Source: Hominimerdicola alba
GTDB taxonomy: Bacteria; Bacillota; Clostridia; Oscillospirales; Ruminococcaceae
Direction of reading: 5' to 3'
DNA: 64,000 nt
Assembly: GCF_900109655.1 (NCBI RefSeq)
Contig: NZ_FOAT01000004.1
Coordinates: 124,001 to 188,000, forward strand
Shown: positions 27,111 through 36,324 of the stretch, piece after piece
Layout of the letters: each line of letters begins with the position of its first letter
How positions within the stretch are numbered: the first letter of the stretch is position 1
Notes under the pieces: model-generated
What the model was told of the DNA's origin: nothing
The model's input: the letters and a program-made list of their open reading frames with translations, nothing else
Databases searched by the model: none
Translations under genes and position numbers: made by a program

Positions 27111-27359
27111 TTACTTATTTCTGTCTGGCAAAATATTCTCCAATTTCACCATCGTGAAAAGATAAAATAGCAAATACCATTTGGGTATTCCTTCTCTAAA
27201 GCGCATCGTCTCACAACCTCTATATTTGTATTGATTGCCATTTTCATCAATAATAATTCAATCGTTCTCAGGCTCAATTTTCCAAGGCAAAACAACTAAC
27301 AGAGCAAACTCATTTCGGATAGTCAGTTTTGATATCTGTGCGGCTTTATAATAGTCAAA
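27111..27359 (-). pseudogene. Coding-like remnant with an internal TGA
   Basis: A single minus-strand frame of 83 codons reads like protein on both sides of one internal TGA. Phrases include KLTIRNEFALLVVLPWKIEP before it and IIIDENGNQYKYRGCETMRF after it, and it ends at TAA (27111-27113). It has no start codon or ribosome site and begins right after the phosphoesterase stop. It is probably a decayed gene or gene tail. The 26997-27110 stretch shows nothing else. Confidence 0.35.
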
Positions 27360-27364
27360 CCAAA

Positions 27365-29485
27365 CTAAGATATCGACTCCAGCGGTATCTGCTCTAAGTC
27401 CCATGTGCTGTCGGAGTGTATGGTTATCAGTTCGGCGCCGCGCTGTTTGGTCTCATTGTCGATGCCCGGCATTGCAAGATAGTCGATACTCATGCCGTAT
27501 GTCAGGCGGATACCCTTGTATTCCAGCGATGCGTTGTTATAGTGGTCGTGTCCGCAGAACATACCGGTTGTGCTGCCAAGTTCGACTGCTGTATCGAACA
27601 GCTTGCTTGGATATTCGGAACAGCACACAAGATTATTCGTGATACCGCCGTGATCACCGGGGTTTTCGCCGAAGTAGTGTTTTACCTCATTACTGCCTTC
27701 AAGATAAAGCTCAGTGGCGGTCTTGTATTCCTGAAGCGGGATATGGAAAAACAGCAGCGAATTTACGGTGTGACCCGCTTCGGCGTTAAGGCGCTGAACT
27801 TCATCCGCGTACCAGTCGACCTGATCATCGTGGATATAATCGTAGACATTTAAGCCCTCGCCCGTGTAAGCATTTGAGTCGATCAGGAAAAGACCTGTAT
27901 TCAGCGAACCATCGGAATTGCGCAGCTCGATAAGCTGATTGTTCCTTCCCATTATATCGGGCTGAACATAGGGGTACAGCAGATTTGCCGAGGTCTTATA
28001 CGAAAGGGATTTATATACCTCATTGAGCTCGGTCTTGTTCAGAGTGGACATATTTTCGGTGTCGTGGTTGCCGTAGGTGAACGCCCACGGGATACCGGTA
28101 TTTCGCATAAAAGCCGCAAACTGTTGAACAGGCGCGGAGTTGTTCAGCGACATGGACATAATGCCCATTGGGAAACACATATCACCTGTAACTATCACAA
28201 GGTCGGGGTGAGAGTGTTCGATCTCGGCATAGCAGGCGCGGAGAGCTTTCAAGTCTTCGGGGTAGGAATACAGGCTTCCGCCGATGTGGATGTCGGTCAG
28301 GTGAAGTATCTTGAAATCATCGGTGGTCTTGGTTATTGTATAAACGCCTGTATCTTCGTCATAGCTGATCTTATGGGTGTTATGCTGTACAACGGGTACT
28401 GAATTTATGTATGTCTGGGTGTACCATCTGTCGCGCTTAATAAAAGTAAATCCCGTGACTGCGATAATAGCAGAGGTGAAAACTGCTATCCTAAGTCTGT
28501 TTATCTCGATATTCCTGTAGGTGATCTTTTTTCTCAGGGTGAGGTCGTAGATGAGGAGCAGTATCGCAAACAGAATGCCAACAACGGGCAATATATTCAT
28601 CGGGAAAATGACTTTGCTGCTGTAAATTACAGAGAAGATCGTCGCGCCTATCCAGTAAACCGCTGAAAAAATGATTATTCCGCGGACGTGCTTTCCGTAT
28701 TTTGATATATCGGGTATTTTTATACGCCGCTGGAAAATCCACAGGCAAAGGATATTTTTTAGCAGGATAAATACAGGTATCTCAACTGCGATGCTGTTTA
28801 TAAAAGCAGTTTCGTTGAACTCTGCGGGTTTTGAGTTGCTGTAGATATAGAAGAATATCTCCGCTATGAGTATTAGGAATACCATGGCAAATAATAGGGC
28901 GATACTGTTCAGCAGACGTTTTGTATACTTATCGCTTCGTCGGCGGAGATATTTATATGCTTCGGTGTCGTACTTATTTCCCTCAGCCTCTTTTTCCGTT
29001 TTATGGTATCGTTTAAATGGTATGTAGGCGCATAATAGCCAGAATGAGATAAAGCCTATATCCCCAACTGCATACCGCGGTCTGACAGCGATATCGTGTA
29101 TCAGCCAGAAGAGCTGTAGTAGGGTCGCTGAAAGAAATAACGCTATACGATACACCCTGATACGCTGTTTCGTGATCTCTTTTCTGAGCGGTTGGAGTGC
29201 CTGTGCTTCGCCCTCTTTGCGCCATTTATCTGCGCTGTCCGCGGGATAGCCTGCAAGCTCTGCCATTTGTGAAAGCTTGCCGTATCTGCCAAGGAGTTCT
29301 TCCAGTGCTTCGTCCTCGTGCTTATCCGCTTTTATCTTGTCAAATTCGGTATTAAGTACTGCTTCTATCTTCGGCTGAGCTTCGTTTACTTCATCGGAAT
29401 ATGATATATCGTCAAACATCATATCGACAACAGCCTTGATCTTGCGATTGGGCTGAGTATCAACAGAGTTATTCTTCTTGCCCAT
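27365..29485 (-). CDS. Membrane-anchored calcineurin-like metallophosphoesterase
   Basis: The 706-residue protein has a cytosolic N-terminal region of about 115 residues, roughly seven to eight membrane helices (about 118-360), then a calcineurin-type phosphoesterase domain (about 395-690). Metal-site motifs in order are LHLTDIHIGG, VIVTGDM, YGNHDTE, FFHIPLQEY and CGHDHYNN, so the dinuclear metal centre looks complete. Because the domain follows the helices it may face outward. The substrate is unknown. AAAGGAAG precedes the ATG at 29485; an ATG six codons earlier lacks a site. Confidence 0.88.
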   Translation of the reverse strand: MGKKNNSVDTQPNRKIKAVVDMMFDDISYSDEVNEAQPKIEAVLNTEFDKIKADKHEDEALEELLGRYGKLSQMAELAGYPADSADKWRKEGEAQALQPLRKEITKQRIRVYRIALFLSATLLQLFWLIHDIAVRPRYAVGDIGFISFWLLCAYIPFKRYHKTEKEAEGNKYDTEAYKYLRRRSDKYTKRLLNSIALLFAMVFLILIAEIFFYIYSNSKPAEFNETAFINSIAVEIPVFILLKNILCLWIFQRRIKIPDISKYGKHVRGIIIFSAVYWIGATIFSVIYSSKVIFPMNILPVVGILFAILLLIYDLTLRKKITYRNIEINRLRIAVFTSAIIAVTGFTFIKRDRWYTQTYINSVPVVQHNTHKISYDEDTGVYTITKTTDDFKILHLTDIHIGGSLYSYPEDLKALRACYAEIEHSHPDLVIVTGDMCFPMGIMSMSLNNSAPVQQFAAFMRNTGIPWAFTYGNHDTENMSTLNKTELNEVYKSLSYKTSANLLYPYVQPDIMGRNNQLIELRNSDGSLNTGLFLIDSNAYTGEGLNVYDYIHDDQVDWYADEVQRLNAEAGHTVNSLLFFHIPLQEYKTATELYLEGSNEVKHYFGENPGDHGGITNNLVCCSEYPSKLFDTAVELGSTTGMFCGHDHYNNASLEYKGIRLTYGMSIDYLAMPGIDNETKQRGAELITIHSDSTWDLEQIPLESIS

Positions 29486-29698
29486 AAGCGGACTTCCTTT
29501 CATATTATTTTGTTAATGACTTTTGCAATATTTAAATATTAATACAATTTATAAATATAATTCTTTGATTGTACATATATTATATCAATTTAATCGCGCT
29601 GTGTCAAGCGGACAAATATTTTTTCTCATGTATACGAGATCATTAAGCCGCGCTGAATGTAACTTTCGAGAAATATCAAAATATTTTTTCAAAAGCCC

Positions 29699-29727
29699 TT
29701 GACAAAGGGTAATTTTTCGTATATAAT
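29699..29727 (+). promoter_or_regulatory. Promoter of the leader peptide and ABC exporter operon
   Basis: Consensus TTGACA (29699-29704) and TATAAT (29722-29727) have a 17-bp spacer, 53 bp upstream of the leader peptide. The 29486-29698 stretch is AT-rich with no further feature seen. Confidence 0.88.
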
Positions 29728-29780
29728 AAATGACATGATTTTACAGATCTGAAATATTAAAGAAAGGAGTGTTTAAAATA

Positions 29781-29867
29781 ATGACAATGAATAAGATATC
29801 AGTCAATAACAATATTTTCAAAAGTCATTTGGTCACAGCAAAACGCTCCGAGGAGACAGGCGTTTAA
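29781..29867 (+). CDS. 28-codon leader peptide of the ABC exporter operon
   Basis: AAAGGAG precedes an ATG opening MTMNKISVNNN and ending AKRSEETGV at a TAA. A hairpin with arms AGACAG(G)CGT and ACGCTGTCT begins within the last codons, and an intrinsic terminator follows 34 bp after the stop, before the first ABC gene. This promoter-peptide-terminator-exporter order is the layout of ribosome-mediated attenuation, as known for bmrB upstream of bmrCD in Bacillus. The regulatory role is inferred; the sequence itself is not homologous as far as I can see. Confidence 0.65.
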   Translation: MTMNKISVNNNIFKSHLVTAKRSEETGV

Positions 29868-29901
29868 TACTCACGCTGTCTTGTGATATATATGCGTTTA
29901 T

Positions 29902-29933
29902 GCCCCTGACCTGCTTTTGGTCGGGGGCTTTTT
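29902..29933 (+). terminator. Attenuator terminator upstream of the ABC exporter
   Basis: A 10-bp stem with one wobble, GCCCCTGACC with GGTCGGGGGC around TGCTTTT, is followed by TTTTTG. It ends 38 bp before the ABC start, so expression of the operon requires readthrough. Confidence 0.85.
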
Positions 29934-29971
29934 GTGCCATTTTTTTGAAAAAGAGAAAGGAGTGACCTGAA

Positions 29972-32242
29972 ATGGAATATTTTGACGTAATGCCGAAACC
30001 TGTCGAAACGGAACTCGTCAAGCACGGAGTATTTGCTGATAAACTGCTGTACTGCGTTAAATCAGATCTTGATGCAGAGGGCAATTATATCGATGTATAC
30101 CTGACATTTACGGAGGAAACGCTTTCTGTCATTTCGGGCTATGAGGAATTCGGGAAGCTGAAGCGTGGAGAAAAACGTCCTGTGCTGATGGATTTCAAAA
30201 CCAGTGGATACGAGGAATATCCTCTTGCAGATATAAAAAAGATCTACGTTGACAGATACGCAAATGCCGCAAGACTTATGATTGTTCCCGCCGATGGCGA
30301 GGAATTTTCAATAGCAAGATTTTCACTGGGCTTTTCGGACAAGTTTGAAAAATTCTCCGAGAGAGTGAACAAGACCATCGCTAACGAACCGATAGACGAT
30401 TCACTGCTTGAAGGCAAACACACACACTGTCCCATATGCGGAGAACCTTACCCCGACCCGAACAGACCTGTCTGCCCAAACTGCGTTGACAGGCGCTCGA
30501 CTTTCCGCAGACTGCTAAAACTATTCGGAGAGTTCAAGTGGTCGGTAGCATTGATACTTCTGACGATACTCCTGTGCAACGTCATGGCTGTGCTGACCCC
30601 TGTTTTCGGGACAAAAATGCTATATGATGACATTCTCACAGAGAACGGCAAGCATTACGGACAGCTTGGGCTTATGGTGGGGATTGTTGTTTCGATAGAT
30701 CTTATATCTCTTATCATGAGAGTTATATCGGGCGTTATAACCTCAAGAGTTGTGCCCAAAGTTGCACACAAGCTTAGAATAAGGATATTCAGTTCGATGC
30801 AGGAATTATCTCTCGACTTTTTCACAGGCAAACAAACAGGTTCGCTGATGTCGAGAGTTGACCGCGACAGCATGAACATATACTGGTTCTTTACGGATAT
30901 AGTACCTTTCGGACTGACGAACATGGTAAAACTGCTGGGCATAACCGTTATCATGCTGACGTTATCGCCTGTGCTTTCCATCGGGCTTATACTGGCTATC
31001 CTGTTCATAATGATAGTGCAGTCAAGATTTTACAAATCCCAGAGAAAGCTTTACCGCAAATTTGACGTGGCAACACGCTCGGCAAATTCGGTGCTTTCAG
31101 ATGCTATGAACGGTCAGCGGGTGGTAAAAGCTTTTGCAAACGAGAGTCTTGAAGCGGATAGATATTCCAAAAAGAACAGCGCGGCTTTCGCCATAAACTG
31201 CAATATCAATTCGCGTATTGCGGGGACAATACCTGTAATATGGACAGTCTACAGAATTTTCAGCAAGCTGTTTTTCTACATCGGTGCTGTGCTGGTCATC
31301 AGGGGACATCTGCTTTTTGGTTCGCTGACTGCTCTTGTTTCATACACTGAGCTTGCTTATGAACCTATCAATTTCTTCACATGGATAGGCGACCGCTGGG
31401 CGAGATGCATGGATGCAGCTTCCCGTATGTTTGAGATAACCGACGCTCTGCCCTCGGTAAAGGAAGCCGATGACCCTGTTCGCATGGAAAGAATGAAGGG
31501 AGATATCGAGCTTAAAAACGTAACATTTGAGTATGAAGCAGGACGTCCCATAATAAAGGACGTTAGCCTGAAAGTCGAAGCAGGAAAAATGTACGGTATC
31601 GTCGGAAAGACAGGTGCAGGAAAATCCACCATAATAAATCTTATGGCAAGGCTTTACGATGTAACAGGCGGTGAGATACTTATCGACGGCGTAAATGTGC
31701 GTAATATCGCATTTGAGGATATGAGGCGGTGCATCGGTATCGTTTCGCAGGAAACATATCTTTTCATCGGTTCTATCGCTGACAATATCAGATATTCCGA
31801 CCCGAATGTTTCCATGGAAGAAGTAATATCTGCGGCAAAGGCGGCTAATGCTCATGACTTTATAATGAAGCTGCCCGATGGTTACGATACTAAAGTCGGT
31901 GAGGGCGCAGTATCGCTTTCCGGCGGTGAAAAACAGCGTATCTCCATCGCGAGGGCTATCATACAGCGCCCCGATATACTTATACTCGATGAAGCCACAG
32001 CCGCGATGGATACCCGCACGGAGCGCAGGATACAAGCGGCGATAGATAATCTGAAATCGGGCAGGACAATAATCTCAATAGCCCACAGGCTTTCGACTCT
32101 CCGTGATGCAGATATGCTCTGCGTGATCGAGAACGGCGAACTTAAAGAAACAGGAACACATGATGAACTCATAGCAAAGAAAGGCAAATATTTCGAGCTG
32201 TACAAAATGCAGTTTGAAGCCCTGGGATTCATCAACAACTAA
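29972..32242 (+). CDS. ABC exporter subunit with N-terminal PH-like and zinc-ribbon region
   Basis: The 756-residue protein has an N-terminal beta-rich region (about 1-140, resembling a PH-like fold), a zinc ribbon CPICGEPYPDPNRPVCPNC near 153-171, six membrane helices of a type I exporter (about 195-480) and a nucleotide-binding domain. Walker A is GKTGAGKST, the signature LSGGEKQ, Walker B ILILDEATAAMD and the H-loop IAHRLS. It should pair with the second ABC protein as a heterodimeric exporter. GAAAGGAG precedes the ATG. Substrate is unknown; families with DUF1854 partners are annotated as associated with cyanophycin metabolism, but no such enzyme is in the window. Confidence 0.92.
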   Translation: MEYFDVMPKPVETELVKHGVFADKLLYCVKSDLDAEGNYIDVYLTFTEETLSVISGYEEFGKLKRGEKRPVLMDFKTSGYEEYPLADIKKIYVDRYANAARLMIVPADGEEFSIARFSLGFSDKFEKFSERVNKTIANEPIDDSLLEGKHTHCPICGEPYPDPNRPVCPNCVDRRSTFRRLLKLFGEFKWSVALILLTILLCNVMAVLTPVFGTKMLYDDILTENGKHYGQLGLMVGIVVSIDLISLIMRVISGVITSRVVPKVAHKLRIRIFSSMQELSLDFFTGKQTGSLMSRVDRDSMNIYWFFTDIVPFGLTNMVKLLGITVIMLTLSPVLSIGLILAILFIMIVQSRFYKSQRKLYRKFDVATRSANSVLSDAMNGQRVVKAFANESLEADRYSKKNSAAFAINCNINSRIAGTIPVIWTVYRIFSKLFFYIGAVLVIRGHLLFGSLTALVSYTELAYEPINFFTWIGDRWARCMDAASRMFEITDALPSVKEADDPVRMERMKGDIELKNVTFEYEAGRPIIKDVSLKVEAGKMYGIVGKTGAGKSTIINLMARLYDVTGGEILIDGVNVRNIAFEDMRRCIGIVSQETYLFIGSIADNIRYSDPNVSMEEVISAAKAANAHDFIMKLPDGYDTKVGEGAVSLSGGEKQRISIARAIIQRPDILILDEATAAMDTRTERRIQAAIDNLKSGRTIISIAHRLSTLRDADMLCVIENGELKETGTHDELIAKKGKYFELYKMQFEALGFINN

Positions 32243-32253
32243 GGAGGCAAAAC

Positions 32254-32784
32254 ATGACTAACAACGAAGAGTTATACAAGGTCGATGAGCTGAACCTCCT
32301 CGACTGTAAAAAGATACATTTCACACATGAAAAAAGCGGATTTCTGACCCTTGAATATGAGGGTAAAACATATCACAAAACAGACCCCACAAGGCTCATA
32401 CCTTTCTTCTCAAAAATCACATATATCAGCCTTTCATATGAGAACGAGGAGCAGGAATTCAGGGAGATAGGGGTCATCAAGGATATGGCTGATCTCGATG
32501 AAGAGCAGTACAATATACTGGACAACTATCTTAAATACAAGTACTTCATGCCTGAGATACTAAAGGTTTACAATATCCGTGATAATATGCAAGGCTCGAT
32601 TTTCGTGAAGTCTCTGACGACTTCAGGCGAGAAAACTATATGCGTCAAGGACTGGTATCAGAACTTCCGTATGCTTTCGGATAATTATCTGTACGTCAAC
32701 GATGCAGACGGAAACAAGTATTTCTGCGAAGATATACACAAGCTTGACAAAAAGAGCCTTGCGGTACTGGAGATGTTCACGTAA
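32254..32784 (+). CDS. DUF1854 domain protein
   Basis: The 176-residue protein matches DUF1854: LTLEYEGKTYHK, then REIGVIKDMADLDEEQYNILDNYL, and a C-terminal VNDADGNKYFCEDIHKLDKKSLAVLE. It is encoded 12 bp after the first ABC gene and 47 bp before the second with its own AAGGAGG site, so all three are co-expressed. Members of this family regularly accompany this ABC pair; the likely role is an accessory or regulatory subunit, but the function is not established. Confidence 0.85.
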   Translation: MTNNEELYKVDELNLLDCKKIHFTHEKSGFLTLEYEGKTYHKTDPTRLIPFFSKITYISLSYENEEQEFREIGVIKDMADLDEEQYNILDNYLKYKYFMPEILKVYNIRDNMQGSIFVKSLTTSGEKTICVKDWYQNFRMLSDNYLYVNDADGNKYFCEDIHKLDKKSLAVLEMFT

Positions 32785-32831
32785 TATCAGGCATCAGGCA
32801 AAATTACCCATAGCAAAGGAGGCTGATAAAC

Positions 32832-35000
32832 ATGAAGCTTATCTTGAAGCTGCCGCCCGAGAATGACAGCGGGATAGTGTATTCACTGCCCTTCGGATTC
32901 ACGGAAAGCGGCGATAAATGTGACGGAATATTCGCTGTTACTGACACAGATATCCGTATATACATAGACGGCAAAGCTGAAGAAGTGTACAAGATATCGG
33001 ACTTTACAGAATTTTTCGTCCGCCGCGGAGTTGGAACTTCCATGATACAGGGAAAGACCGCGAATGGCGAAGTCATCGGGCTGTGCGGATTTTCTCAAGA
33101 TCTTTTTCCGCGTTACGGCGAAGTAGCAAAGCTGCTGAGTCACTACATACGCACAAATGAACTTATCAGGGACACCGGAGCAGACGAACCTGTCTGTCCG
33201 AAATGCGGTATGCCGCTGGAGGGCAGCAGCGAATGTGTCTTCTGCAAAAGCAAAACTTCTACCATGCTGCGGCTGGTGAAAATGATACTCCCCTACCGCA
33301 AAAGTTTTATTATCGCACTGATCTGCACGGTGCTGTCGCAGGCGGTATGGGTATCATATCCTTATCTGGACAGGCTGCTGATAGATAAATACATCACTCC
33401 GAAAAACGAACACCTTGCGGGTATCATACTGATAGGCGTATCGATGATGGTGCTTAAAATAATTGAGGGCGTGTTCAACTATTTCAATATGAAGCACAGC
33501 TTTAAAGTATCGCTGAATATCGGCAGGAATATCCGCGAATCTGTGTTCAGGAAATCTCAGCAGCTTTCGATGAACGCTATCTCGCGACGCACAGCTGGCG
33601 AACTTATAAACCGTATATCCAACGATGCGGCTAAGCTGGAAGATTTCATAACCGCGAACGGTAAGGATGCTATCGTTGATATATTCTCGGTTGTAGTCAT
33701 CGGCGTACTGCTATTCACCATGAACCCGAAGCTGGCACTTATGGCGGTGTTACCCATACCCTTTGTACTCATGCTTTCCAAAAAGCTCCACGAGATCATG
33801 GCGGTAAACTACACTAGAGTATGGAAATACAGCACACATCACGGTGAACTTCTGCACGATATCCTTAACGGTATACGCGTGGTAAAGACTTACGGAAGCG
33901 AAAAGCGTGAGGCTGTTCGTTACAATGAATGTTCGGAAAAGCTGGCGAGAATGAATATCCGTGCCGAAACGATATGGTATCTGACGATGCCCTTTTCATG
34001 GTTCCTTATTACGGCGGGAAATTATTTTGTGCTGTATTTCGGCGGAAAAAGCGTTCTCGGCGAGACCATGAGCTTAGGTCAGCTGGTGCAGTTCACAACC
34101 TATGTTTCCATGCTTTACGGACCCCTCAGCTGGTTCATATATATCCCGAGAACCTTTGCGGACGCTTCTGTTTCGGCGGGTAAAATATTCGAGATACTGG
34201 ACGAGCGTTCGGATATTATGGATAATGAGGATTCGCGTGAGATAGAAATCAACGGCGAAATCGAATTCAGCGATGTGAGTTTCGGATACAAAGCCTACGA
34301 CCCTGTGCTGAAAGAGATATCCTGCAAGATTAATAAGGGCGAAATGATCGGAATCGTGGGACATTCGGGCGTAGGAAAATCCACAATGATAAATCTTATC
34401 ATGCGCCTTTACGACTGCACCGAGGGTGAGATAAGCATCGATGGCGTTCCCATAAAAAATATCACACAGAACAGTCTGCGTTCACAGATAGGTGTGGTGC
34501 TGCAGGAAACTTTCCTGTTTGACGGAAGCGTTTATGACAACATCGCTTACGCTGACCCGACTGCATCTTTTGAGGATATAATCCGCGCGGCTAAGACTGC
34601 TAACGCTCACGATTTTATTGTGAAGCTTCCCGACGGCTACAATACCAAAGTCGGAAACAAGGGTTTTCAACTTTCAGGTGGTGAACGTCAGCGTATCGCC
34701 ATCGCGAGGGCAATACTGCGCGACCCTAAGATACTGATACTCGATGAAGCGACGGCTTCCCTTGATACCAAAACAGAAAAGCAGATACAGCAAGCGCTTG
34801 ACCGCCTGACCGAAGGCAGGACGACCATCGCCATAGCACACAGGCTGTCAACGCTTTCAAACGCAGACCGTCTTTTTGTGCTGGATAAGGGCAGACTTGC
34901 GGAAACGGGAACTCACAAGGAGCTGATGAGCCGGAAGGGCGTGTACTATAAACTTGTAATGGCACAGCGCGAGACTACAAAGATGAGGACGGCTGTGTGA
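32832..35000 (+). CDS. Second ABC exporter subunit with N-terminal PH-like and zinc-ribbon region
   Basis: The 722-residue protein mirrors the first subunit: a beta-rich N-terminal region (about 1-110), a zinc ribbon CPKCGMPLEGSSECVFC near 121-137, six membrane helices and a nucleotide-binding domain with GHSGVGKST, LSGGERQ and ILILDEATASLD. Both copies keep the catalytic Glu after Walker B, so both sites may hydrolyse ATP. AAAGGAGG precedes the ATG and a strong terminator follows. The repeated soluble module suggests a shared docking or sensing function on the cytosolic side. Confidence 0.92.
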   Translation: MKLILKLPPENDSGIVYSLPFGFTESGDKCDGIFAVTDTDIRIYIDGKAEEVYKISDFTEFFVRRGVGTSMIQGKTANGEVIGLCGFSQDLFPRYGEVAKLLSHYIRTNELIRDTGADEPVCPKCGMPLEGSSECVFCKSKTSTMLRLVKMILPYRKSFIIALICTVLSQAVWVSYPYLDRLLIDKYITPKNEHLAGIILIGVSMMVLKIIEGVFNYFNMKHSFKVSLNIGRNIRESVFRKSQQLSMNAISRRTAGELINRISNDAAKLEDFITANGKDAIVDIFSVVVIGVLLFTMNPKLALMAVLPIPFVLMLSKKLHEIMAVNYTRVWKYSTHHGELLHDILNGIRVVKTYGSEKREAVRYNECSEKLARMNIRAETIWYLTMPFSWFLITAGNYFVLYFGGKSVLGETMSLGQLVQFTTYVSMLYGPLSWFIYIPRTFADASVSAGKIFEILDERSDIMDNEDSREIEINGEIEFSDVSFGYKAYDPVLKEISCKINKGEMIGIVGHSGVGKSTMINLIMRLYDCTEGEISIDGVPIKNITQNSLRSQIGVVLQETFLFDGSVYDNIAYADPTASFEDIIRAAKTANAHDFIVKLPDGYNTKVGNKGFQLSGGERQRIAIARAILRDPKILILDEATASLDTKTEKQIQQALDRLTEGRTTIAIAHRLSTLSNADRLFVLDKGRLAETGTHKELMSRKGVYYKLVMAQRETTKMRTAV

Positions 35001-35013
35001 TATACAAAAAAAT

Positions 35014-35053
35014 GCAAAAGACGAGGTCAGCAACTCCTCGTCTTTTGCTTTTT
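35014..35053 (+). terminator. Terminator of the ABC exporter operon
   Basis: A perfect 13-bp stem, GCAAAAGACGAGG with CCTCGTCTTTTGC, is followed by TTTTT. Confidence 0.95.
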
Positions 35054-35120
35054 CAGATATTATTTCATGGATACATTTTCCGGATAATTCGACTTTTATG
35101 TATCTATATAAAGGGGCTTA

Positions 35121-35888
35121 TTAGTTTTTCCTTTTTCTAATCATAAATGCCGCACTGCCTATCAGGATCAAAGATGCAAGTGTACTTCCAATAACGGACT
35201 TTCCTGTTTTGGGGTTGCTGTTGGTACTGTTTGAATTTGCGTTTGCCGTATTTGCACTGCTTGAAGTGCTTGTGGTCTTGGAAGAGCTTTCAGATACTGA
35301 AGACGATGATGCCGAACTTTCTGAAACAGATGTATCTGCTGCCGATGAAGATATGTCTGCATTTGATACACTCTCGGGTGCGGACTCCGGAGCCGATTCA
35401 GAAGATACTGTGCTTTCGGGAGCATCTACTTCGGCGGAACTTGAATCTTCTACCAGGGCAGGAGCTGCCTGAGTTACATGGATATAATTCTTGTGGCATC
35501 CTGAACCCATCCAGCAGGTGAAAAGGATATCACCGGGCTCATCGGGTGTGAACTCATAGATGAAGTTCTCGCCCTGCTGCAAAACAATATGACCCTCTTC
35601 CTTATTGTGAGTGTCAGTGCCGAATCCCAGACCGGGTATCTTTACAGTTGCACCGCAGCCCCTTGGCTCGGTACCCTCGGGAACGGAAACATACCACTGA
35701 ACTGTTGTACCTTCCTCAACGGTTATATCGGTGCTTGTCCAGAGGTCGGCATAATCTGTAACCAATACCTTTACATTTTCTGTCTGTTCGGCTGAAACTT
35801 CAAAAGCTGTATTCGATGAAATTGCTGCTCCTGCGATCACAAATGATGCAAGCACTGCTGCACTGTTTCTGATAATTCTGTTCTTCAT
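35121..35888 (-). CDS. Wall-anchored cupredoxin-like protein
   Basis: The 255-residue protein has a signal peptide (to about residue 35), a cupredoxin-like domain (about 40-145), a long Ser/Ala/Glu-rich linker, and a C-terminal NPKTG motif followed by a hydrophobic helix and RKRKN, a sortase-type anchor. The domain ends FTCWMGSGCHKNYIHV, similar to the SCWMGM copper- or heavy-metal-binding cupredoxins, with GCGATVKIPG earlier. A metal-binding or electron-transfer role at the surface is inferred. It is the last gene of the long operon from 42072. GAGGAAAG supports the ATG at 35888. Confidence 0.75.
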   Translation of the reverse strand: MKNRIIRNSAAVLASFVIAGAAISSNTAFEVSAEQTENVKVLVTDYADLWTSTDITVEEGTTVQWYVSVPEGTEPRGCGATVKIPGLGFGTDTHNKEEGHIVLQQGENFIYEFTPDEPGDILFTCWMGSGCHKNYIHVTQAAPALVEDSSSAEVDAPESTVSSESAPESAPESVSNADISSSAADTSVSESSASSSSVSESSSKTTSTSSSANTANANSNSTNSNPKTGKSVIGSTLASLILIGSAAFMIRKRKN

Positions 35889-35898
35889 TTCTCTTTCC

Positions 35899-36324
35899 TC
35901 AACTTTCTTCAATTGATATTACTTTTATTACCTCATTTTCCATAGTACCCGTTACGGTGACATAAAGCCCGTCAACACGCTCTGTCTGTTCAAGATATTC
36001 AAGGGTGAGCTGCTGCCCTGCTTCATCGAACATATAGAATTTCCACGAACCATCCTCCTTCTGAATATCAAGACCATATCCGCTTTCACGACACCCCTCC
36101 ATGAACATACAGTTCGTTTCGTGTATCGCGGGGTCTTCGATATCTGAACAGCACTCGTCCATCAGTACGCCGAAAAATGTATCATACTCTCCGCTGCTGA
36201 CATCAGAGATTTGGGTCTTAATTTCCGTCTGCGGTTTTCTGACTTCGGCAACATCTGCATTTGCAGAAGCTCCGCAGCCTGTAAGAAGCAGCGCTGTAAA
36301 TGCCGCTATTATCGTTTTTCTCAT
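35899..36324 (-). CDS. Small lipoprotein
   Basis: The 141-residue protein has a lipobox LLTGC (Cys near 16) and a mature domain with Cys-containing stretches CCSDIEDPAIHETNCMFMEGC, then a beta-rich C-terminus. The Cys, His and acidic residues could bind metal, which would fit its cupredoxin neighbour 10 bp downstream. GAGGAG precedes the ATG at 36324, which overlaps the stop of the GNAT gene as TGATG. The family is not recognised. Confidence 0.7.
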   Translation of the reverse strand: MRKTIIAAFTALLLTGCGASANADVAEVRKPQTEIKTQISDVSSGEYDTFFGVLMDECCSDIEDPAIHETNCMFMEGCRESGYGLDIQKEDGSWKFYMFDEAGQQLTLEYLEQTERVDGLYVTVTGTMENEVIKVISIEES

